IMG/VR virus record: IMGVR_UViG_3300030104_002049
Coordinates: 1 to 20,117 of that record
Length of the DNA stretch: 20,117 nt
Direction: 5' to 3' (one strand)
DNA from: a virus
Positions 12,550 to 20,117 of the stretch are shown piece after piece. The notes beneath the pieces are model-generated. The model was not told the origin of the DNA, ran no database searches, and saw only the letters and a program-made list of their open reading frames with translations. Both the position numbers and the translations under genes were made by a program. Each line of letters begins with the position of its first letter. The stretch's first letter is position 1.

Positions 12550-14652
12550 TTACATAGCCCCATTAGGGATTTCATATGTGATATCACTAGAGTTAGGCTC
12601 GTACACCCAACCTGTAATTAGTAGAGTTACAAATAAGTTTTCATTGCCGTTACTGTGATTAAATTGTAATCTTTCTGGTAATAGATATATGAAGACTCGA
12701 CCATCAGTAGTAACTCTAACAGGACATAACATGCTGTTCATGAAAGTGTTTGACATCTTTCCGCTTTCTACTGACCCACCCGCAGTTAAGAGCACCCTAG
12801 AATGACCTGCGGCTTGAAGTGAACGTTCGTTTGTATGGCTTATTCTAAGATCAAAAATATCAGTATCTGTACGGGTTCTTCCGCCTCCGGCGGCGCTTTG
12901 TCCAGCGACGCGGGGTCCAGGCATTCCTTGATCGATGATAGCTGTGAAGTATACCCCTTTTAGTGAGTATGGGTTAGCTACACTATTAACTGCACCTCCA
13001 AAAGCGTTAGTAATATCAAACTCTGTGTATACAGAGTCAGAAAACGAAGTAATCTTTTTACTAGTAATGCCCGTGACCTCTATAGGTTTATTTCGAGTGA
13101 ATACTTTATTCACTTTAAGATTGTTTATAATAGTTTGAAGCGGGTTTATCCTATTCTGCACAACAGAATCTACTCCATCCTTGATATCCTTCTTAACAAA
13201 ATCTAAGTGAGCCTCAGAGACAACCGGGTTAGCTATAGATATTTGAGGAGTTGCAGCAGCAATCCCCGCTCTTTCGTTATAAGCCAACTCCGTAGTCCTA
13301 AAGAAAGGTCTGATATCAATGATGTCGTTGTCCGTGATAACGGCATCGCCAACACTGTTGAAGCTAGCATCATTTTTCACTACGACATAGGCAACTGGTA
13401 GGATCGACTGACCGATAAGAGCAACCGAAGTGGTGCTCAAAGTTTCAGCCAGAAGTGGTGCTAAGTTCATCAAATCATCAGGGGAAGGGAAGGATCCTCT
13501 AACAACACTGCCAGCAGAAGTGGCGAATCCAGTGTTTTCCGCAAGCTCATCAGAACTATTCGGAATCATTAATGTTACACCATCAATGCTTTGAAGATCA
13601 ACTCTGGATTGCGGATTAGTTGACCCAGGAACCCCAGCGTCTTGAAACTTTCTTACACCCACACCCGCACCTTTAAGTATGCCTAGGGTAGGTTTGGTTA
13701 TCGTTCTAGGGGACCCATTTGTATAAGAAGGTAAGCTGGTTTCACTTTGATCAATTGCTTTTGAGTAGATAAAAACAAGGTCGATTCTTTGATTAGCTGT
13801 AACCGTCTGCTTATTATCGTTCTCATCAAAGTAGAAAAAGTCTTCGGAATCAAAACTAGGAATCTCAATTTCCAAAGTCTCACTTACATCAACTATGGAT
13901 GTTCTAGCAACTCCTCTCCATTTTTTAATAAACTCAGACTCCAACCTACCCGTTATTCTAAAGTTTTCTTCGGTGGTTATTCCTGTGAAGTTTGATCTAA
14001 GAATTGAGTAAAAGCCTTCTGAGTCTGTCTGCCCAGCAAACTCATTGATCATACCTATAAACCCAGGCCAAAAAGTTTGTTGAGAACCAAAGGTCGAAGG
14101 CTCTCGAACATTGTTAGGATCGTTAGAATCTACACCCTCAGAAGCAGTGTAGATATCTTTCATACCATACACAAACACCCTCTCAAACAGGCCGTTCATC
14201 AGGGTGGCATTGGAAGATAATCTATCTTGCCATTTATCTAAGGCAGCAGCTACATCTGTGTTTTTTGCAGTTCCTACGTTATACTTTGAAGTATCATCAA
14301 CGAAATCTCCCGTGAAGACTTGAGTTATGAACTGCAAGGGGTCTTTGCTGTAGGCATCGTTTATTCTGGCTGTGTATCGTCCAGGAAGAACTCTAAGTTT
14401 TGAATCTGTGCCATCGACTGTTGGCTTAAGCTCATTAAATCTAATTCTATCTAAGCCTCTAGTGTTATCAGAAAGAAACTCCCTACCTTGTTCTCTCAGG
14501 AGACCGTCAACTTGATCCTTGAGAAACTTAGAGTTCTCCTCAAGCTGCTTAACTGGGATGTTGTCAACTTCGTAGTAGTAAGGGTCGTTTGCCTTGAAGT
14601 ATCTAACCGGGTCCGTGTAGCGGTTACTAGATTCAAAATAGTTTATAGCCAT
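12550..14652 (-). CDS. Virion protein with fibre-family N-terminal motif
   Basis: A 700-residue probable baseplate or fibre protein. Residues 19-50 carry the motif FKANDPYYYEVDNIPVKQLE, which I associate with structural proteins of T4-like marine phages and which is echoed in the next-door beta-helix protein. A helical stalk (residues 32-55) follows, then long beta-rich segments and a helix near 470-510 (VKKDIKDGVDSVVQNRINPL) that may be a coiled coil. The C-terminal part, from about 530, is beta-rich and ends in GWVYEPNSSDITYEIPNGAM. There is no signal peptide or membrane segment. It is translationally coupled to the upstream gene by a TAATG overlap and also has AGGAA ahead of its ATG. The N-terminal motif may dock it on the baseplate, with the C-terminus outward; this is inference. 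Confidence 0.85.
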   Translation of the reverse strand: MAINYFESSNRYTDPVRYFKANDPYYYEVDNIPVKQLEENSKFLKDQVDGLLREQGREFLSDNTRGLDRIRFNELKPTVDGTDSKLRVLPGRYTARINDAYSKDPLQFITQVFTGDFVDDTSKYNVGTAKNTDVAAALDKWQDRLSSNATLMNGLFERVFVYGMKDIYTASEGVDSNDPNNVREPSTFGSQQTFWPGFIGMINEFAGQTDSEGFYSILRSNFTGITTEENFRITGRLESEFIKKWRGVARTSIVDVSETLEIEIPSFDSEDFFYFDENDNKQTVTANQRIDLVFIYSKAIDQSETSLPSYTNGSPRTITKPTLGILKGAGVGVRKFQDAGVPGSTNPQSRVDLQSIDGVTLMIPNSSDELAENTGFATSAGSVVRGSFPSPDDLMNLAPLLAETLSTTSVALIGQSILPVAYVVVKNDASFNSVGDAVITDNDIIDIRPFFRTTELAYNERAGIAAATPQISIANPVVSEAHLDFVKKDIKDGVDSVVQNRINPLQTIINNLKVNKVFTRNKPIEVTGITSKKITSFSDSVYTEFDITNAFGGAVNSVANPYSLKGVYFTAIIDQGMPGPRVAGQSAAGGGRTRTDTDIFDLRISHTNERSLQAAGHSRVLLTAGGSVESGKMSNTFMNSMLCPVRVTTDGRVFIYLLPERLQFNHSNGNENLFVTLLITGWVYEPNSSDITYEIPNGAM

Positions 14653-17600
14653 TAGTTCAATTTCCTAAGATTAAAGTTGTTTACAGAGGCAACACCCTTA
14701 CCAGAAGTCTTATCCGAAGTTGAGTCTCCACCTATCCCTGTCTTGTAGGGATCATATCTGGTTACTACATTTGCCAGTCCAGACTTGTTTACTGTATTAT
14801 GTTTTGCGTTCGCAAAAGTATTCATAGCGGAATCATCTAAAACAGCCTTTACAGTTTTAGGACTATGCACCATCGACGAAGCGTAGTAGAATCCAGCATC
14901 GCTAATTGTGTAGTATTCAGGACTGAAAATAGTTTTAGTGTATTCTGCACTTACGCTTCCAGGCGCGGAAAGTGCTCCTGAGAACTGGTACCCTTGAGCA
15001 AATACTTGAGTAGCATAACCACTAAGAACATCATTAGGATCCACCAGATAATTGGCTATCGGATCCACAGAGAAATACATCCTGAAAGCTCCAAAGTTCT
15101 TAATTGAGCTTGCTCCAAAGATGTTTTGATCATCATCATCAGGACCGTAGTAGTCCAGGACAGAGAGACTGCTAGTGTCAGGCGTGCCATTAGGTGCTTC
15201 AGATGCGCTATACCAGTTGCCTGAAGGACCAACATAACCAGCGTCTTGAGGGTGCTTACCGCTAACCGAGAGGTAACTAGCCTTCAAGATTGAGTCGTCA
15301 GCAATATTCCAAATGGGAGGTCTAGTACAAGCAGCTTCAAGACCATCGACACCATCAAAGTCGTAAATTACGGAGGACATCTGGTTGTGCCCTGTTGGGA
15401 AGTGAACGTTTACAGCGTTTACCTTACTTTGGTTTAAAGCTCTTACACACATTCCCCCTGTAGTTACTCCCGACACGCCTCCCGCAGCGGCAGTCCTTAA
15501 CTTATCACTTACAGTATTCGGCACATCATAAATGTAGTAGTAAGGCTGTGCATTATAACTACCACTATCAAAGTTCCGGTGGGATTCGGTTAGATTAGTA
15601 TGCTGAGGTTTGAACGGGATACCCGCGCCCAGGAAGGAGTTCGGATAAAACTGAAGTGAGCCCCCACTGACGGAGGATACTACAAGATCGGTCCCTGCGT
15701 CGCCGCTAGTAAGGTAATCCATTCTTGTTAAGTCTAGAGCCGCGCCATACGTGCCTACAGGCCAAAGATCGTGATACGATCCAAGATCTTGAAGGTTTAC
15801 AACAGAGCCGTTATCCGCGACAATACAAGCTCTTGAGGAGTGTAGCTCCACCATGCTATGGTTGGCTGGGTTAGACAGGTCGAATGACGATGTTAAGTAA
15901 GCTCCCTCTTCCTTTTTAGGAGGTGTGATGTTTAGTTGAGAGTTATTATCAATCATCAGATCCACACCAAACTGAGCTACGACGGTAGGACCTTGAAGTG
16001 ATATCGTAGAGTTATCCGTGGCGTAAACTCCCGCCCTGCGTTGCTGAGTTTCTCCAGTCGTATCTCCGATAACTTTGTTTGCATATTGACCAGAACCTCT
16101 GAGGCAGACCTTCGAACCACCCCTAGCAGCTATGGCCTCGCCAAAACAGTATTCATCACTATCACCATGTGCTGAAGGATAGATTGCAGCATGAATAATA
16201 TCTAATTCAGAAGAATCTAGCACAATATTAGGCTTAATATTGTGTCTCTCAACCCCATCTATACTCTCTTGAGTTTTTCCGTGAGTTCCCGAGACAAAGA
16301 AACTCTCGTAAATTGTGGGCATGGAACTCGTAAATACAGGAACAATGGACGAATTCTTTGCGTCGATTGCAGTTCCATTCTTTATGAGGGTAACTTGATG
16401 TTGCTCGTAATCATCCCGAGCGGTATCGTAAAAACTCGCTCCTAAGTAACCACTGTAGACATGGTTGTTGTACGTGAAAGTGCATCCTTCAAGTTTAATA
16501 GCATCCTTTTGATTTGCGTAAGCTTTAAAGTAATCAAACGAGGTATCACTGTTAAAAGCATCCAACCCAAAATAGTTACCATATAAGTTAAACCTACCAG
16601 CAATATCCAGGCTACAATTTTGAAGTCTGGCTCCCGCTTCTGTATTAAGTTCCGAGAAGATCTGAACAGCATCCTGCCACCTTGTTGTAGCAGAGCCATC
16701 AAGTTCAGTTCTCCCCCCTATAATATTAGAGTTCAAACCGTGAATACCGATATCGTTTCTAGATAAGCAGTATAGGTTTTCCTGCGAAGGCACGGGAAGG
16801 TTTCCGTCATAATTAGCAGCCGTGTAAACTAATGAAGAGGCTTCAGAAGACTTTTCAATATCCCTAGCGTAAGTGTTCTTAAAGTCTATGGTAGAGTTTT
16901 CAGCGTATATGCCTGCGCCATAATCATTTAATACAGTGTATGCTTTTCTCTTTTGAATGTAATCAATACCAACACGAGACCCATTAGTGTATCCATAGTT
17001 TCTAAAGGCAACAAACCCTCGTAAAAGTTTTACATCCGAGTTTACTGCGTAAAGGCCCGCCTTTGTACATCTAGAAACTGAACACCTCTCCAGATTAACT
17101 GTGGAGTTTAAAATTTCGATACCCTTTTCTTTGGTCTTCTCGCCATCTACAGTAAAGTTTCTAATGTAGATTGGACCGTTACAATTTGATATCTTTATCG
17201 AGTTTAAGTGGTTGTAGTATAGAGACGCAGCGACTGCATCATGGTTATCCGATCCATTTTCTAGACTTGCAAGTGGGAACAGGCTGGTGCCATCAATCTC
17301 ACTTATAGTGCTGGCATCATAAACATCCATGGAGTCGGTTGTTCTGAAAGATTTGTCATACGGGGCAAACTTAAGAGTCTTTGAAGCAAGCTCTAAGTTT
17401 CCTGTATTATCCCAACCGCTTACAGTACTACTCAAGGAGGCAGTTAGAATTCCTAACTGATCCCTACCAACTCTTCGAGTAAATGCATATTGATTTTCAG
17501 CAGAATATCTGTAATCTTTATATCTAGCTCCCGTTCCAGAAGCTATGAACTGCCTGTTATTGTATAAGTAGGAATTGAATAGGTCAAAAGTGATAGAAGG

Positions 17601-18119
17601 CGCTGAGGCATCAAGTAAAGAACTTACAGAGCTAGCTAAAACAAAATTACTAAAGCCAGTATCACTTGCGTCCACAGACATTACTTCGTTACTGAGGTCA
17701 ACTGCCCCCGCAAAAGCAGAGTTTCTGTTTACAATCTCTAATGATCCGTTTGGCCCAAAGACCTTGTTAGAGATGTGCAGATCACCAAGATCTCCAAAGC
17801 TGGCGACTTCAATCAGTATAGGATAGTTAATAACTTCAGGCATCGCCTTCAAGCATGTTCCAAGCGTTGTGAAATACTGAGGGTTGCACGAAGATGTCGA
17901 GTCGCCTGAAACAACAAAAGACATTCCGGTGATCGAAGAGGTGGGATGGCCTAACCTTTCCCATAAAAGGTGAGTCCTCTCATCCAGGTCATGCAAAGGA
18001 AGGTTATCCTGCTCAAAGTTGTAAAAAGAACTAGCGTCATACTTTGTGACCTTGTCAGTCCAACAAACTAACAGGTCGCTTGAACCGCCTTCCACATATA
18101 CGTCACTTGGGTTTAACAT
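14652..18119 (-). CDS. Large right-handed beta-helix virion protein, likely fibre or tailspike
   Basis: About 1155 residues. The N-terminus (about 33-57) contains YNFEQDNLPLHDLDER, matching the motif of the following gene. Residues about 305-905 show repeated rungs of the form (G)-I/L/V-Y-A-x-N-S-x-I/V, for example AGLYAVNSDVKL, AGIYAENSTIDF and AGVYATDNSTISL. This is the pattern of a right-handed parallel beta-helix as in tailspikes and pectate-lyase-like proteins. The end (from about 915) is Gly/Ser/Asp-rich and may form a receptor-binding or trimer domain. The frame is open to a TTG at 18152, which would overlap the previous gene by 32 bases. I prefer the ATG at 18119, just after that gene's stop (TAATATG), but neither start has a strong ribosome site. 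Whether it binds or degrades a surface polysaccharide cannot be seen. Confidence 0.88.
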   Translation of the reverse strand: MLNPSDVYVEGGSSDLLVCWTDKVTKYDASSFYNFEQDNLPLHDLDERTHLLWERLGHPTSSITGMSFVVSGDSTSSCNPQYFTTLGTCLKAMPEVINYPILIEVASFGDLGDLHISNKVFGPNGSLEIVNRNSAFAGAVDLSNEVMSVDASDTGFSNFVLASSVSSLLDASAPSITFDLFNSYLYNNRQFIASGTGARYKDYRYSAENQYAFTRRVGRDQLGILTASLSSTVSGWDNTGNLELASKTLKFAPYDKSFRTTDSMDVYDASTISEIDGTSLFPLASLENGSDNHDAVAASLYYNHLNSIKISNCNGPIYIRNFTVDGEKTKEKGIEILNSTVNLERCSVSRCTKAGLYAVNSDVKLLRGFVAFRNYGYTNGSRVGIDYIQKRKAYTVLNDYGAGIYAENSTIDFKNTYARDIEKSSEASSLVYTAANYDGNLPVPSQENLYCLSRNDIGIHGLNSNIIGGRTELDGSATTRWQDAVQIFSELNTEAGARLQNCSLDIAGRFNLYGNYFGLDAFNSDTSFDYFKAYANQKDAIKLEGCTFTYNNHVYSGYLGASFYDTARDDYEQHQVTLIKNGTAIDAKNSSIVPVFTSSMPTIYESFFVSGTHGKTQESIDGVERHNIKPNIVLDSSELDIIHAAIYPSAHGDSDEYCFGEAIAARGGSKVCLRGSGQYANKVIGDTTGETQQRRAGVYATDNSTISLQGPTVVAQFGVDLMIDNNSQLNITPPKKEEGAYLTSSFDLSNPANHSMVELHSSRACIVADNGSVVNLQDLGSYHDLWPVGTYGAALDLTRMDYLTSGDAGTDLVVSSVSGGSLQFYPNSFLGAGIPFKPQHTNLTESHRNFDSGSYNAQPYYYIYDVPNTVSDKLRTAAAGGVSGVTTGGMCVRALNQSKVNAVNVHFPTGHNQMSSVIYDFDGVDGLEAACTRPPIWNIADDSILKASYLSVSGKHPQDAGYVGPSGNWYSASEAPNGTPDTSSLSVLDYYGPDDDDQNIFGASSIKNFGAFRMYFSVDPIANYLVDPNDVLSGYATQVFAQGYQFSGALSAPGSVSAEYTKTIFSPEYYTISDAGFYYASSMVHSPKTVKAVLDDSAMNTFANAKHNTVNKSGLANVVTRYDPYKTGIGGDSTSDKTSGKGVASVNNFNLRKLN

Positions 18120-18120
18120 A

Positions 18121-18735
18121 TTATCCGAATGATATTGTCCATCTAAATACAAGACCGAAGTCGGAGGTCTTGGTTATATTGCTAAAGTATCTGTAAGCTG
18201 CCAAAGCTGATTCATCAGTAGCTTTTCCTCTGGCATTCTTAATAAATAGCCCTATTTCATTGAGTGATCTATCTTCACTATCTCGTGTGATACCGTTGCA
18301 CGAATCCTCGTCGATAAATATTGTGTAACGAACTGATCGGTCATCTATTTTGGTGACCTTCGCAAATGGAATCTTAGAAAATACTTGCTCTTCAATCGTC
18401 TCGTTAGTAAGATACAGGTCGCTTGAAACAGCATGAAGATTACTATCAGTACCAGTGCCGGTATACTCAGCCGCAGAGGAGAGAGGACCAGAAAGCTCAA
18501 AAGTAGAACTAACCTGATTGTCTGAGTTGCCACTAACCCCTAATTGAAACCTATCAATCTGAAAGTCTGTAATGGACTGAGATCCTGCAAGGCCATACAA
18601 GTGGGATAACGACCAACCAAAGCCAGACGTAATAACGTTGTCTTCATCATAAATAAGTTCCTCCTCTCCGTTCGCAATCTTGTGAATAGTGAGGTGACCC
18701 TTCATACCGATTTGTTCTACGAATGATTTGTACAT
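18121..18735 (-). CDS. Virion structural protein, tail or fibre associated
   Basis: A 204-residue protein. Its layout recurs in T4-like marine phages as an unnamed structural protein: an N-terminal strand pair (GHLTIHKIANGEEELIYDED), NVITSGFGWSLSHLYG near residues 33-48, F-x-L-G-V-S-G near 63, then LNEIGLFI near 158 and AAYRYFSNITKTSDFGLVFRW near 180. This last part ends exactly at the C-terminus with TISFG. It is likely beta-rich. The start follows the previous stop by one base (TAACATG) without a visible ribosome site, so it probably relies on coupling. The function is not known; it may be an adaptor for the beta-helix protein encoded next. Confidence 0.82.
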   Translation of the reverse strand: MYKSFVEQIGMKGHLTIHKIANGEEELIYDEDNVITSGFGWSLSHLYGLAGSQSITDFQIDRFQLGVSGNSDNQVSSTFELSGPLSSAAEYTGTGTDSNLHAVSSDLYLTNETIEEQVFSKIPFAKVTKIDDRSVRYTIFIDEDSCNGITRDSEDRSLNEIGLFIKNARGKATDESALAAYRYFSNITKTSDFGLVFRWTISFG

Positions 18736-18736
18736 G

Positions 18737-19771
18737 TTACAAGAAATTAAATTTTAATATATATGTCGGACCTTTATTAGTTAGCCCTTGCCCCTCACTT
18801 AAACCGTCAATTAATCCTGAAAGAGTGGAAATGTCCTCATGATTTATTAGATTGTCGTAAAAACTGACCTTTGAGACTAACTTATATACTCTGTTATTAT
18901 TTAGGGCATTGTAAGAATAAGGAGGTGTTATACCTGAGGCAAGCATCGCAGGTAAATCTAGACAATATACTCCTATGTGATTAATCCCCCCATATAGTGC
19001 TAAAGTAGCTGCGTCTCCATATTGCGGCACCACGGCTAAGGCTGTATTGCCAGCACTGGGTTGAACTGATCCATGTGAACTGAAGACCACTGGACCCCCT
19101 GAAAGCTCTGCACCTTGAGTGGCCCCTAAAGTCGAATTCAACCCACTAACCTGACTAACAGTTACATATCCATTTTTATCAATAACTCCGTTCTGGTTGT
19201 AAATCCCACTCAAAACTCCACTGGTTAATATCGTTCCGGCAGAATTGTATAAATGGCAAAACTTCCCAGCCGAAGAGGGAGGGGCAAATCCACCTAGAAT
19301 GGTCCAAGCATTACTAAGTGTTGTATCTATGTATGCGTTTGGGTAGTGACCTAAATCAGGACCAGCAGCCGAGAATGAAGGAGATGGGCTGGTTTGAGTG
19401 CTTACCAATTCAAGGCGGGTGTGGTTTATCGCAGGATATTGGGGTAGAGATATATAGGTGGATGAGAAGGTATTATGAGATGCACTAGCAGGGTATGAAC
19501 TGACGATAGGCGCTGCATTTGTATAGTTAATTGCTATTACATGATCATCATTATAACCACTAACAGCGCCGTCGCTTTCCCCATCAACACGATTCACAGT
19601 GCTAACCGAGTGAGCGTGGAAGTTAAACCCTTGAGCGTCCTTACCATACGTGACAGCATGAAAAGTGTAATTAGACGTATCCAGAATTGAACTGGCATTA
19701 GACAACCCGCTCACCTCGGGATTAACCGTCATTATGTCTGTCAGTACTTCTCCAAATCCTTGTAAAAACAT
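18737..19771 (-). CDS. Virion structural protein of unknown role
   Basis: A 344-residue protein rich in Ser, Gly, Asn and Tyr. The N-terminus (MFLQGFGEVLTDIM) is followed by a strand-rich part with HAVTYGKDAQGFNFHAH near residues 38-54. Near residue 265, GGINHIGVYCLDLPAML and PPYSYN precede RVYKLVSKVSFYDNLI, and the protein ends GPTYILKFNFL. This second part follows a pattern I recall from structural proteins encoded beside fibre genes in T4-like marine phages. No membrane segment or catalytic motif is seen. Its ATG overlaps the previous stop (TAATG), and the following gene begins one base after its stop, so it belongs to a tightly coupled tail operon. Confidence 0.82.
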   Translation of the reverse strand: MFLQGFGEVLTDIMTVNPEVSGLSNASSILDTSNYTFHAVTYGKDAQGFNFHAHSVSTVNRVDGESDGAVSGYNDDHVIAINYTNAAPIVSSYPASASHNTFSSTYISLPQYPAINHTRLELVSTQTSPSPSFSAAGPDLGHYPNAYIDTTLSNAWTILGGFAPPSSAGKFCHLYNSAGTILTSGVLSGIYNQNGVIDKNGYVTVSQVSGLNSTLGATQGAELSGGPVVFSSHGSVQPSAGNTALAVVPQYGDAATLALYGGINHIGVYCLDLPAMLASGITPPYSYNALNNNRVYKLVSKVSFYDNLINHEDISTLSGLIDGLSEGQGLTNKGPTYILKFNFL

Positions 19772-20117
19772 TATACGTCTATATCTATGCTGTTAATAAG
19801 TGTTGTTGTGAGGACAGGTGTAACTGTGAAGAATTCGGTCCTATACCTGTAGTCTAATTTAGATCCACCCTCTGCTCCCATTATAGTCGCAGTCTTAGTC
19901 TTGTCCCTGGAGGCGAGACCCGTCTTCGAGTTCTTACCAGATATATCGTTGAAGAATCTAAGGACTCTTCTTAAGTCCTCCTTACTAAGCTCTACACGAT
20001 ATTCAGGGCATCCGCCAATAACTTCAGGCATAACACAAAGAGGATCTTGATATCTACCCGTAGTGTAAATTTCTGATAACTTCTTAAGAGTTACATCTTG
20101 AATCTCTATAGTATCCA
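19771..20117 (-). CDS. C-terminal part of an unidentified tail-operon gene, cut by the right window edge
   Basis: The frame is open from the stop at 19773-19771 to the window edge without a stop, giving 114 whole codons. An internal ATG at 20031 is in frame, but coding continues upstream of it (EIQDVTLKKLSEIYTTGRYQ), with no ribosome site before the ATG, so the gene almost surely starts beyond the window. The visible part has SKEDLRRVLRFFNDISG, a helix, then a Lys/Thr-rich loop and a strand-like end (YRTEFFTVTPVLTTTLINS). I do not recognise it. It is coupled to the next gene by TAATG. Confidence 0.75.
   Translation of the reverse strand, partial: DTIEIQDVTLKKLSEIYTTGRYQDPLCVMPEVIGGCPEYRVELSKEDLRRVLRFFNDISGKNSKTGLASRDKTKTATIMGAEGGSKLDYRYRTEFFTVTPVLTTTLINSIDIDV

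Noticed and set aside
18898-18904. CTAAATA on the minus strand inside the 344-residue protein gene
   Set aside because: It lies within coding sequence (Leu-Asn-Asn codons), far from the next start. It shows that the motif also occurs by chance.

Overview
The window is a block of virion genes from a T4-like contractile-tailed phage (a myovirus), all read from the minus strand, so gene order runs from right (20117) to left (1). The clearest landmarks are a gp23-type major capsid protein, a gp22-type scaffold, a gp21-type prohead protease and gp13/gp14/gp15-type neck and tail-completion proteins. Several accessory proteins look like families I associate with marine T4-like phages such as cyanophages and their relatives. 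I cannot name the host. There are no tRNAs, integrase, metabolic genes, insertion sequences or CRISPR arrays. No gene-free stretch exceeds about 80 bases.

Region 1 (20117 to 8944) is a tail, baseplate and fibre module. It holds a gene cut by the window edge, three unassigned structural proteins, a large beta-helix protein (about 1155 residues), a 700-residue protein sharing a short N-terminal motif with it, a 907-residue protein whose N-terminus carries a duplicated cysteine module, and a PAAR-type spike tip with a long C-terminal extension.

Region 2 (8870 to 2686) is the head-assembly module. Three small charged proteins stand where T4 has its core genes 67 and 68. They are followed by the prohead protease with a long C-terminal extension, a small membrane protein, a basic two-domain protein, the scaffold and the major capsid protein. 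A strong intrinsic terminator closes it at 2630-2658. The genes would work together: core and scaffold proteins shape the prohead, the protease cuts core and capsid precursors, and the capsid then matures. Several core proteins share a short helix-like motif resembling the T4 capsid-targeting sequence. I consider this the most interesting signal in the window.

Region 3 (2603 to 1) is a neck module: gp13-like, gp14-like and gp15-like proteins, an unassigned alanine-rich protein, and the first codons of another gene. This order (tail, then head, then neck) differs from T4, where 13-14-15 precede 20-21-22-23.

Translation appears strongly coupled. Six junctions are TAATG overlaps, one is ATGA, and several ribosome binding sites lie inside the end of the preceding gene. 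Candidate T4-type late promoters (CTAAATA or GTAAATA) occur ahead of the scaffold gene, the gp13-like gene and the leftmost partial gene.
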